A stretch of 29,773 nucleotides of DNA from a virus, in the IMG/VR virus record IMGVR_UViG_3300023174_000497, positions 1 through 29,773 of that record. One strand, written 5' to 3'. Position numbers and translations under genes: made by a program. The notes beneath the pieces were generated by a model. The model ran no database searches. It worked only from the letters and a program-made list of their open reading frames with translations, and was not told where the DNA came from. Shown piece after piece: positions 13,509 through 20,803 of the stretch (position 1 is its first letter; every line of letters starts with the position of its first letter).

Positions 13509-15661
13509 TACACCTTTCCAACTACCTCAGAGAACTCAACTCCGGTGCGAACCGCAACAAACTTAAGCTCAATAAAGTTAATAGAACGGGCTGGTTTAAT
13601 GTAAATGTCACCTCTAAACTCATTTCGGTCAATTACTTCTCCAGTGTTATTTGTGCGGTCACAAACTACACGGAAATCGTAAATTCCTCGACGAGCTTGA
13701 ATATCTCTCAAATATGGCTCAACCAAACTTCTGAATTGCTGACGAGTGAACTCATCGTTAAACTCGAACAACATGTATTTGGCATACTTAGCAATAGACT
13801 TCTCCAACACAATGAACAAACGACGAACGTTAATTCTGTCAAATGCACTTGGTTTTGAAAGAAGGGTCTTATCGCCGAACAAAATTGTTCCTTGACCTTG
13901 CTGAGAAATGACTGGATTTACTCCACCCAAGTAGAGGTCGTCTCTTTGTGACTTAAATGGGCTGTATGCCAACTTAAGAACGTTTTTAACATTTCCTCTA
14001 TTGTATCCAGCAGGAGACCACCAAGAGTCTTGCTGTGTATCGGTTCTAACACACAATCCAGCAATATCTCCGTTAAGTGGAACCCAACGTGCTACGTCAT
14101 TGTACTTGTCGTACTGATACTTCCAGCCACTGTCCATAACAGCATATGATGTTGATGGAAGAAGATTTCTGAAGGTAAGAGTATCTTCTACTTCGCTACC
14201 ATCGTTATCAATTACAGCAGCTCTAGGTGGCGAAATGAACGCCATGCAATCCTTACGAGACTCACAGATGTTGTTAATTACGTGAATTACAACGTTAGCT
14301 TCTGCGTCTCCAAGCATCACAAGAGAAATATCAACCAACTCTGGATTTCTGAAGAGATCGTATCCCTTAATTAATCCAGCATCTACGGCTGGGAACAAGT
14401 CCTTGTCGTTAGAATCTTTACCACCAGCAAGAGTTACTGTGTATGGCTTTTTAGGAGCATCATACGCATCAACATCTTGAGCACGAGTGCCCCAGTTGGT
14501 TGCCGTAGGAAGGTGATCTGTCCAGCGAGCGTATTTTGAACGACTGTTCAATACGTTGGCATAGTAAGAAGAAGAACCATCTTCAGTCTTTGCATCAGAT
14601 GCTTTAGACATGAAAGTGTGGCGCTCAAGAATGGTGCCCTTGGTTCCAGAAATCTTACCATCAGCATCTACAACCACAACATGAAGCTCATCGTCAGATG
14701 CGCCTTTGTTTTGTGCAAATGCAGAAGAATCTGGCTTAATTCCAACAGAATCAGCAAACTCCCACTTAGCAGAAAGTTTTGCATCTGCAAGAGTTGGAGA
14801 GAAAGCAGCATTAACTGTCATTGTGGTATTATTGGCAATCGAAAGAACCATTCTTTCTTGACCAGAAACAGGATCTTTAATGATAGATCCAGGAGCAAGC
14901 TCTTCTGTAAACTTAGTCAATGTTCCAGTAACCACACGAGACCCTGCAACAGTAGAAACCGCTCCAGAAAGCTCTGGGTTCTTAAACGCAAGAGAACTTG
15001 GGCACATAGAAACTTTGATGCTATTTCCAAGCTCTCCAGCATGTTTTGCGGCAAAAGGGCCACAATCAGCAGAGCCGTTAGCAAAGTTTTCTAGGTAGTG
15101 ATTGTCATTTTTAATCAAAACTCCGACGCCTTTCTCACCACTTCCAGTCATAGACTCAGCAGTTGCATTAAGACATCCAATGTAGTTTTTGATAATAACA
15201 GTCTCGTCGGTAAGATCAGTATCAAAAGCCTCTTCTAAAAGAAGTTCTGTGTCACTAATTACACGAGCTACAGAAATCTCTCGTCCTTCGTGGCTAACCA
15301 AATCTCCGGCACGAACTTTATGCTCTCCAGAACGAAGACCTTCAGTAATAAGAGTGGTTCCTTCGGTGGATGCGGTAAGCTCAAGGTTTACCCGGGAAAG
15401 GGTATCTGCGCAGCGAACAAGACGGAGCTTGTTACCATACGCCAAGAAATTTGCTGCGGTAAAGAAAGACACAGCAGTTGCGTTATCTGGTGTTCCAAAC
15501 TCTCGTGCAAGCTGAAGCTCATCTCCTACTAAAACTATTTCCTCTAATGGACCCCATCGGAAAACCCCTGCATACGCACCATCAGTTGTCGATACTGCGG
15601 GAACGATCCCGGTCATATCAACTTCTGTAACGTTTACTCCTGGTGATATTTGAAATCCCAT
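13508..15661 (-). CDS. 18: Contractile tail sheath protein gp18
   Basis: This 717-residue protein is the sheath subunit (T4 gp18 is 659). The N terminus (QISPGVNVTEVDMT, then GAYAGVFRWGP) and the C-terminal half carry family hallmarks, including PPRAAVIDND, a SWWSPAGYNRG stretch, FGDKTLLSKPSAFDRINVRRLF and the final strand region (SINFIELKFVAVRTG). The middle (roughly residues 90-330) is the variable, surface-exposed insertion typical of gp18. Sheath contraction drives the tube through the host envelope. AGGAGAG precedes the ATG, and a TATAAATA box lies about 77 bases upstream in a 108-base gap after gene 17. That promoter could allow strong sheath expression independent of the interrupted terminase gene. 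Confidence 0.96.
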   Translation of the reverse strand: MGFQISPGVNVTEVDMTGIVPAVSTTDGAYAGVFRWGPLEEIVLVGDELQLAREFGTPDNATAVSFFTAANFLAYGNKLRLVRCADTLSRVNLELTASTEGTTLITEGLRSGEHKVRAGDLVSHEGREISVARVISDTELLLEEAFDTDLTDETVIIKNYIGCLNATAESMTGSGEKGVGVLIKNDNHYLENFANGSADCGPFAAKHAGELGNSIKVSMCPSSLAFKNPELSGAVSTVAGSRVVTGTLTKFTEELAPGSIIKDPVSGQERMVLSIANNTTMTVNAAFSPTLADAKLSAKWEFADSVGIKPDSSAFAQNKGASDDELHVVVVDADGKISGTKGTILERHTFMSKASDAKTEDGSSSYYANVLNSRSKYARWTDHLPTATNWGTRAQDVDAYDAPKKPYTVTLAGGKDSNDKDLFPAVDAGLIKGYDLFRNPELVDISLVMLGDAEANVVIHVINNICESRKDCMAFISPPRAAVIDNDGSEVEDTLTFRNLLPSTSYAVMDSGWKYQYDKYNDVARWVPLNGDIAGLCVRTDTQQDSWWSPAGYNRGNVKNVLKLAYSPFKSQRDDLYLGGVNPVISQQGQGTILFGDKTLLSKPSAFDRINVRRLFIVLEKSIAKYAKYMLFEFNDEFTRQQFRSLVEPYLRDIQARRGIYDFRVVCDRTNNTGEVIDRNEFRGDIYIKPARSINFIELKFVAVRTGVEFSEVVGKV

Positions 15662-15737
15662 GTCTCTCTCCTTGTGTTAAAGCTTGAAAATCACAATAGG
15701 CATTCAGCCAGTATGGTAATATGACAATTCTTCTAGG

Positions 15738-15745
15738 TATTTATA
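15738..15745 (-). promoter_or_regulatory. Late promoter box upstream of gene 18 (TATAAATA)
   Basis: A perfect TATAAATA on the minus strand in the gap between the gene 17 C-terminal ORF and gene 18, about 77 bases before the sheath ATG. Confidence 0.72.
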
Positions 15746-15769
15746 ATTTTGGGTTTTTTTACGGGAGGG

Positions 15770-16960
15770 CTAAAAGTCGTCGTCCGACTCGTTATTATTG
15801 TATGAGCCGTTTCCAAAACCATAATTAAATTTGGATTCTGCGGTTTCCCAAATATCACCCTGCTCGTCCACAAAAATCTCTGGAACATCCCCTCCAGCAT
15901 CAATCACCCCAAAGGGGAGAAGTTGCTCACTTTCGTGTTGAACCCTCTCGTCAAAGATTTTCTTTCGAACGTCGGTATCGGTAAGCTCTTTAAAGGCGGG
16001 TTGGGCCACTAGCCAAGAAAACAAAACCAGAGTCATAACTAAGTCATCGTTACATCCAGGCTCGGCGGCAAAGGATGGCCCGGTGGCTACAAAAGATGTT
16101 AGTTCAGATATAATGTCAAAATCTTGAATGATAAGCTTGCTGTTTTCAATCAGCCCTTTTAAGTTGGAACACCCAATAGCTTTAATTTGGCTAGTCATCT
16201 TAATTCCAAACTTAGAGTTTTTAGAAAACCCTTGGGAGATTCTTTGCCCACCTCTACCTAAGTTTGTTGTAGAAAAAATATTCTCGTATTCCAGATCATT
16301 GTACAATCCGTCCACAACTTGAGAACCAATCGAATTACTTTCCACAAGGCAATACGCAAAATTGTATTTTACAGCCACGTTGTATATTACGTTTGGGTAG
16401 ACTAGAGGAGTTATTTTATTGTCATAGTACTTAGCCACTACTTTATATGGAGTTTGAGAACAGTCTATTACGGTAAAGGCAGAATAATCTAAACTCTGTC
16501 CCTCAGAGGTATCCACTGCAATAACGTACAAATGTCCCTGTTTTGGGTGCTCATATATGTGCAAATTACCAATTCTTTCTATTGGAGGAGCCCAAGCAAG
16601 AGTGCTTAGTTTGGCACCTGATATAAGGGTATTTGTTGAGCCAAGAAATTCACAGTTGTGGCTCAATACTCCATTTGTATAATATACGTTTTTGTTTGTT
16701 CTTAACGCATCATATAGCCAAATGTCCTTGTTTATACGACGTTTGTATTTTAAAAAAATGCCCCCAGTATCACTGTATATTTCATTCTTGGTGGTTAAAT
16801 TTTTAGCAAGCACAATCCCATTATAAGTCATAAATGGGTGATTTTCAGAACACTCTAAAGTTTTACCATTAGTAAAAAAGCACTTATAGTAACAAGAGTA
16901 CTTTGATCGCCTAATTCCGGCGTATGGTGATATACCACTGGGAGTTTTAATAAAACTCAT
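15770..16960 (-). CDS. 17: Split large terminase gp17, C-terminal part: C-intein plus nuclease domain
   Basis: This 396-residue protein has two parts. Residues 1-102 are a C-intein. It contains a block-B-like CSENHPF (His at residue 41) and a C-terminal splice block YYTNGVLSHN ending in the catalytic His-Asn. Cys103, the +1 nucleophile, begins the extein (CEFLGS). The remainder is the gp17 RNase-H-like nuclease: AVDTSEG (Asp near residue 150), LVESNSIG (Glu near 207) and CNDDLVM (Asp near 305), matching the D-E-D triad of T4 gp17. I start at the ATG at 16958-16960. It has AGGTG six bases upstream and overlaps the stop of the preceding ORF as ATGA, so the two halves are translationally coupled. 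An upstream in-frame TTG is less likely. Splicing to the N part would give a terminase of about 568 residues (T4 gp17 is 610). Confidence 0.93.
   Translation of the reverse strand: MSFIKTPSGISPYAGIRRSKYSCYYKCFFTNGKTLECSENHPFMTYNGIVLAKNLTTKNEIYSDTGGIFLKYKRRINKDIWLYDALRTNKNVYYTNGVLSHNCEFLGSTNTLISGAKLSTLAWAPPIERIGNLHIYEHPKQGHLYVIAVDTSEGQSLDYSAFTVIDCSQTPYKVVAKYYDNKITPLVYPNVIYNVAVKYNFAYCLVESNSIGSQVVDGLYNDLEYENIFSTTNLGRGGQRISQGFSKNSKFGIKMTSQIKAIGCSNLKGLIENSKLIIQDFDIISELTSFVATGPSFAAEPGCNDDLVMTLVLFSWLVAQPAFKELTDTDVRKKIFDERVQHESEQLLPFGVIDAGGDVPEIFVDEQGDIWETAESKFNYGFGNGSYNNNESDDDF
16655..16960 (-). other. C-intein (about 102 residues) of the gp17 split intein
   Basis: Residues 1-102 of the C-terminal ORF. 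Besides the HN end and +1 Cys, the segment starts SFIKTPSGISPYAGI, contains CSENHPF and LYDALRTNKNVYYTNG, and is much longer than a canonical C-intein (about 35-50 residues), because block B lies here rather than in the N half. From memory this layout matches the AceL-TerL C-intein (about 104 residues), which sits in the same host protein before the same CEF extein start. Confidence 0.9.
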
Positions 16961-17574
16961 GATAACACCTTTTTGCAAATAATATTATAGATGCTTGCGG
17001 AACATACGTTGTATTTTTTGTAAACTAGATTTGAAAACTGTCTTTCTATAGACAATTGCCTTCCATTCTTTGATACAGACTCTTTTAGGGTATTTTTTAC
17101 TTCTTCAAACTCTTTTCTTACAGCAGCATAATCAACTTTTAATTTGCTGTGAATTTTACCCTTTCTGTTTTGCGACCATTTAAATCTAGTTTCTGCTGAT
17201 GGCTTTCTACCCTTTCCTGGAGCACCAAGCCGTTTTACTCGTGCTTTTGCAGACTGGGACATTTTTTGTTTCGATTCTGTGGAATACTTATACCCTAGAG
17301 TAGTAAAATTTGGAGCGTGGTGGTTCCCTTTCCCATCTAAAGATTCATTTAATCCAGTATTATATGAGTCATAGTATTGGATGTAATGTGCCTCTTTTAC
17401 ATCAATGTATTCTTTTGATGTGGACTCTTCAAGTATTTCAAAAGTAAATTCGTATCCTTTAAATCTGGCACTGTTGTTATGTTGAGATAATCTATTATTA
17501 ATTCTATCTTTGATTGTTGTGCCAATATAAATTTTTTGATCATCCCGAGTTATTTTATACACAACATAAATTCG
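16957..17574 (-). mobile_element. GIY-YIG homing endonuclease with NUMOD3-like motifs, fused to the N-intein
   Basis: Residues 300-504 of the N-terminal ORF. The GIY-YIG core reads VVYKIT (303-308) and KIYIGTT (313-319), with Arg323/Arg327, a His-Asn at 331-332, the catalytic Glu likely at 360 (KEAHYIQYYDSY), and a closing YNTGLN. DNA-binding repeats follow, resembling NUMOD3: YSTESKQKMSQSAKAR (396-411) and KPSAETRFKWSQNRKGK (423-439). A possible helix-turn-helix end (ERQFSNLVYKKYNVCSASIYNII) completes it. There is no methionine between the N-intein and residue 404, so it should be made as part of the terminase precursor and released by splicing. Confidence 0.88.
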
Positions 17575-18471
17575 TGTTGCTTGGTTGAATACAGACTCAA
17601 TTGTTTGCTGGCCATGTTGTGTTGTTATCAAGGTATTTCCAGACACACAACCAAACTCTTGATTGAACTTCTCTTCACCAAGTTGTTTTCTTTGGTCTTC
17701 TGCCCATGCTTCATCTCGTCCGGGAACATCAGAATAATGTGCCTCAATAGGAACATATAGATTTCGTTTATTTACTGCGTCAGTCCAGTATTTGTAGAAC
17801 AGGTTCATTCCGTTTGGTGTGGAGACCATGATGACCTTGGTGGTCTTACCGGACGAAATAGTGGGATATACGGAAGTAATAAACTCTTCTGCGATATTTT
17901 TTGGCACGAAGGCAAATTCGTCCAAAAACAAAATGGAATATGTATTTCCACGAGCCGCACTAGACGCAGTAGCAGCAGCAATAACTTTTGATCCGTTTTC
18001 TAATTCAATAGAACCTTTATTCCACTGAGCAATTCCTTGCTGCATCCATAATGGAATATGTTCATACGCAAGTTGAAGTTTTGAAAGAATGTCTCTTGCG
18101 GTCGCTGCTTTATTCGCAAGAATTGCAATATTTTGCATTGGACCAAACAGCACAGTCCACATTAAATATCCAATGGTTACAGTACTTTTTCCACATTGTC
18201 TCGAAAGTTTGGCAATTGTGAAACGATTATTAATGTACGAGTTTAATAATTTCTTTTGAAAGTCATATAATTTAAACGGCACAAGTCCACGGTCTATGTG
18301 AACAATTTTCATGTATTTTTCAATGAAGTAGATTGGGTCTTGCGAGCACCTAATGCGCTCTTCAATCTGTTCTTTAGTGAAGACAAATGAAACCCCCTCA
18401 CCTTTAAGACAGGGATTATTTTTATAGAACCGCATTCCATTGGGCACTATCTGATTAAACTCATCACTCAT
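16957..18471 (-). CDS. 17: Split large terminase gp17, N-terminal part: ATPase + N-intein + GIY-YIG endonuclease
   Basis: This 504-residue precursor has three parts. Residues 1-274 are the packaging ATPase: Walker A SRQCGKST (90-97), Walker B ILFLDE (180-185), and the coupling motif VSTPNG (216-221). Residues 275-299 are an N-intein starting at Cys275 right after the extein QEFG, with the block A pattern CVSGNTLITT. Residues 300-504 are a GIY-YIG endonuclease with NUMOD3-like motifs. The ORF ends in TGA, which overlaps the ATG of the C-terminal part. The terminase motor packages DNA through the portal, so trans-splicing should be essential. The ATG follows gene 16 closely. Before splicing, this half has no nuclease domain. 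Confidence 0.95.
   Translation of the reverse strand: MSDEFNQIVPNGMRFYKNNPCLKGEGVSFVFTKEQIEERIRCSQDPIYFIEKYMKIVHIDRGLVPFKLYDFQKKLLNSYINNRFTIAKLSRQCGKSTVTIGYLMWTVLFGPMQNIAILANKAATARDILSKLQLAYEHIPLWMQQGIAQWNKGSIELENGSKVIAAATASSAARGNTYSILFLDEFAFVPKNIAEEFITSVYPTISSGKTTKVIMVSTPNGMNLFYKYWTDAVNKRNLYVPIEAHYSDVPGRDEAWAEDQRKQLGEEKFNQEFGCVSGNTLITTQHGQQTIESVFNQATRIYVVYKITRDDQKIYIGTTIKDRINNRLSQHNNSARFKGYEFTFEILEESTSKEYIDVKEAHYIQYYDSYNTGLNESLDGKGNHHAPNFTTLGYKYSTESKQKMSQSAKARVKRLGAPGKGRKPSAETRFKWSQNRKGKIHSKLKVDYAAVRKEFEEVKNTLKESVSKNGRQLSIERQFSNLVYKKYNVCSASIYNIICKKVLS
17575..17649 (-). other. N-intein (about 25 residues) of the gp17 split intein
   Basis: Residues 275-299 of the N-terminal ORF: Cys1, then VSGNTLITTQHGQQTIESVF and a few more residues before the GIY-YIG domain begins. 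Only block A is present. Canonical N-inteins are about 90-120 residues and include block B. The length and position agree with the atypical AceL-TerL class (25-residue N-intein in the same protein, from memory). The exact C-terminal boundary with the endonuclease is uncertain by a few residues. Confidence 0.88.
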
Positions 18472-18477
18472 ATAAGT

Positions 18478-19026
18478 TTATTCACTATCATCTTTTGGTT
18501 TAGTCATCTTCTTAATAATCTCGTCCAACTGAGCTGTGTTTCCCACAAACAAGTTATTGTTAATTACATCAGGTTGATTCTTTGCCACAATCCCTTCAAT
18601 TTTGGCTTTCTGTTGGTGGATTGTCATCAAATCCTTCTGGGCGCTCGCAATAGTATTAACCAAAAGAGCCACAACCTCATAAGCCCTTGGATGTTGGCTT
18701 TGGTCTGCTATTTGAGCCAGATTAGTTAAAGCTTCCACAGAACGCTCTGTAATAGCGTAGAGGTTGGTTCGCACATACTGATAGTCTGTAGCCAAATCGT
18801 CCTGTGGAGCCTTTTCTGGGCTATTAGAAGGGGTAATATCAACGGTAGGGGGTGGGGTAGGAAAAAATGCCCCTGAAAGGGCTTTGGATTCCCCGGAAAC
18901 TTCTTTTGAATCGTTTTCCAAACTCTGAGGTAAGTCTTTTTGGGACTTTTTGGAGATATTTTTTATCTCGTCGTCAGATGGAATAAACTTGTTTTGTTCA
19001 AGAAACTTAAAATCATCGTCAGCCAT
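18478..19026 (-). CDS. 16: Small terminase subunit gp16
   Basis: This 182-residue protein lies directly before gene 17, as in T4 (gp16 is 164). The first 80 residues look disordered and acidic/proline-rich (FFPTPPPTVDITP). The helical core at about residues 85-140 (DYQYVRTNLYAITERSVEALTNLAQIA, then HPRAYEVVALLVNTI) is typical of gp16, which forms oligomeric rings that recognise concatemeric DNA and regulate the gp17 motor. The C-terminal helix (AQLDEIIKKM) is a candidate gp17 contact. The gene ends six bases before the gene 17 ATG. The long N-terminal linker is unusual compared with T4. Confidence 0.92.
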   Translation of the reverse strand: MADDDFKFLEQNKFIPSDDEIKNISKKSQKDLPQSLENDSKEVSGESKALSGAFFPTPPPTVDITPSNSPEKAPQDDLATDYQYVRTNLYAITERSVEALTNLAQIADQSQHPRAYEVVALLVNTIASAQKDLMTIHQQKAKIEGIVAKNQPDVINNNLFVGNTAQLDEIIKKMTKPKDDSE

Positions 19027-19035
19027 ATTAGTAAT

Positions 19036-19929
19036 TTATACTAACTTGGCCTTACCTATTTTCTCTTTAGTGGTAACTGACGATACGCCAACAGTGTAAC
19101 TAGCTGGAACGTCTATGCCTAAGACTGGATCATGTCTCATTCCATCATCAAAATATTGTACCGTGTCCGTATATCCGTAATCATCTGAGGGACTTGCGTG
19201 AGGATCTACGGTAGTGGTTATTCGTATGTTTCTTGGAATTGAGTTTCTTTCTGATAGGTTATCCACGTTTGCCATGACAGACGTTGCCAAAATATCGGTC
19301 TGAACTGTAGTGATAAGTTTCTTGTCTTTGATTGGTCCGTAGAAGTGTGTGCGGATTTCAAAAGACAAGTTCCACACAACATCACGCCTAATCTCATACA
19401 TTGAATCGTAGTTGTCAGAAAGAGTGATGGATTTTAAAGTAATGGGAATATCATCTTTGTATTCCATTCCAGGGATAGTGTTTACTGTAACCGTATAGCT
19501 AGGAGTAAACCACGGAAGGATTTGCTCTAGAATTTGGTTGGCGTCGTCTATATTCTTGGATAAAAGACTTAGATTCACTTTAATTGTATATGGAACACCC
19601 TGGTATTGAACAGCAACTTTTGTGTTTTCGCCGCCAATAACCATTGAGTTGGTGCGTATGGTGTTTAGCTTTCTAGAACCATCGTAGTCTACGGAAGTAA
19701 TTTCAAAACTCATTCTAGGAAGTTTAATGGCATAGTTTAAACCAGCATCAGGATCTTGCTGCGTTTTTATGAGGTATTTTTGAGCAGGGCCGTAGGCTAA
19801 TGGAACCTTTAGGCGTTCTTTTTCATTTCCATTGGCATGTCTTCGAATGACGTATACGTTACAAAAAATAGCCCCGAAGGTCGCCATCATTTTTCTTAAC
19901 GTTGCATGATAGAATGGATTTCCAAACAT
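19036..19929 (-). CDS. 15: Tail sheath stabiliser/connector gp15
   Basis: This 297-residue protein (T4 gp15 is 272) starts MFGNPFYHATLRKMMATFGAIF, matching the MFG-x-x-Y/F-x-x-S/T-x-R-x-x-x-x-G pattern of gp15. It also has LKVPLAYGPAQKYL, LPRMSFEI, the IDDANQILEQILPWFTPSYTVTVN segment, and WNLSFEIRTHFYGPI. In T4, gp15 hexamers cap the tail at the head-proximal end and join it to the neck. The gene lies between 14 and 16, the T4 order, three bases after the gene 14 stop. It is one of the more conserved proteins here. Confidence 0.94.
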   Translation of the reverse strand: MFGNPFYHATLRKMMATFGAIFCNVYVIRRHANGNEKERLKVPLAYGPAQKYLIKTQQDPDAGLNYAIKLPRMSFEITSVDYDGSRKLNTIRTNSMVIGGENTKVAVQYQGVPYTIKVNLSLLSKNIDDANQILEQILPWFTPSYTVTVNTIPGMEYKDDIPITLKSITLSDNYDSMYEIRRDVVWNLSFEIRTHFYGPIKDKKLITTVQTDILATSVMANVDNLSERNSIPRNIRITTTVDPHASPSDDYGYTDTVQYFDDGMRHDPVLGIDVPASYTVGVSSVTTKEKIGKAKLV

Positions 19930-19931
19930 AA

Positions 19932-20789
19932 TTACAGATCATCCTCAGAAAATGGATTCCATTCAGTAAAGTCAATAAAAGCATCTTTAGGTATGTCGGT
20001 GTTTTGAGCACCAAAATCATTAACAATCTGTCCGGCGTCAATAATTTTAAGTGCATATGAAGCAGAACTCTTCTCGCCCTTTAATGTTCCATACTCTAAT
20101 TTAAACTCATTAAAGACATCCTTAACCACCAAGTCTCCATTTGGTTTAATACCAACTATTGTGGCCTTGGCATCTGCTCCTAATACAGAAGGCCCTTGGT
20201 ATACAGTTTCTCCCATTAAAAATGTCCCCAAACCTCCAGCAACATTTACAAGAATGACTTGAGACCCTTCATTAGCAATAGAATCAATCTCTGGAATGCC
20301 AGTTTTGATGTTCTCGTCTTGGAATGCAAACTGTTCGCAGCGAACGTCGTAGAGATAGAACTCTCCAAGGTTATAGAAAACACTTCTGTTTGTTACGTGC
20401 CTAATTTCATAGAGACCATCAGCACTGCTGAGAGGAATGTATATTAAATCTCCCTCATTTGGTCGAATCAACTCTTTACCAACCACTTTTGCAAAGGTTG
20501 CTCTAGAAATAGAAAATGTGATTTGATTCTTGATGTCTAGACCAAACTTAGTAAAAAGCTCGCCATCACCTTCAAATCCATCCACAGTTTTGATATACAT
20601 CTCCATGTGGTAGTAATCATTAAAATAGGAAAGTGGGTCTTCTCTATAGATTGTATCTACTTTTTGATGTTGTCGTGGTAAATAAACAGCATCAATACCA
20701 TGTATTTTGATGCACTCAGTGATCAAATCTTGCACCAGATTTTGCTCTTGTCTTTGTTTATATGTGTTAATGTATTTGTTTGTTGCCAC
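19932..20789 (-). CDS. 14: Neck protein gp14
   Basis: This 285-residue protein resembles the neck protein gp14 of cyanophage-type T4 relatives (T4 gp14 is 256): an N-terminal QNLVQDLITECIKIHGIDAVYLPR segment, DPLSYFNDYYHMEMYI, and a GDLIYIPLSSADGLYEIRHV beta region. gp13 and gp14 form the gate that closes the filled head and connects it to the tail. The start is a GTG (20787-20789) with AGGAG at good spacing upstream; no ATG is better placed. It lies between genes 13 and 15 as in T4. Confidence 0.9.
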   Translation of the reverse strand: MATNKYINTYKQRQEQNLVQDLITECIKIHGIDAVYLPRQHQKVDTIYREDPLSYFNDYYHMEMYIKTVDGFEGDGELFTKFGLDIKNQITFSISRATFAKVVGKELIRPNEGDLIYIPLSSADGLYEIRHVTNRSVFYNLGEFYLYDVRCEQFAFQDENIKTGIPEIDSIANEGSQVILVNVAGGLGTFLMGETVYQGPSVLGADAKATIVGIKPNGDLVVKDVFNEFKLEYGTLKGEKSSASYALKIIDAGQIVNDFGAQNTDIPKDAFIDFTEWNPFSEDDL

Positions 20790-20803
20790 AAATCTCCTAC
20801 TTA

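Noticed and set aside
16961-16978. TTG start giving a 402-residue C-terminal gp17 part
   Set aside because: The ATG at 16958-16960 has a well-spaced AGGTG and overlaps the upstream stop as ATGA, so the TTG is unnecessary.
19033-19040. TATAAATT on the minus strand as a late promoter for gene 16
   Set aside because: It lies only about eight bases before the gene 16 ATG, so transcripts would start within or after the start codon.
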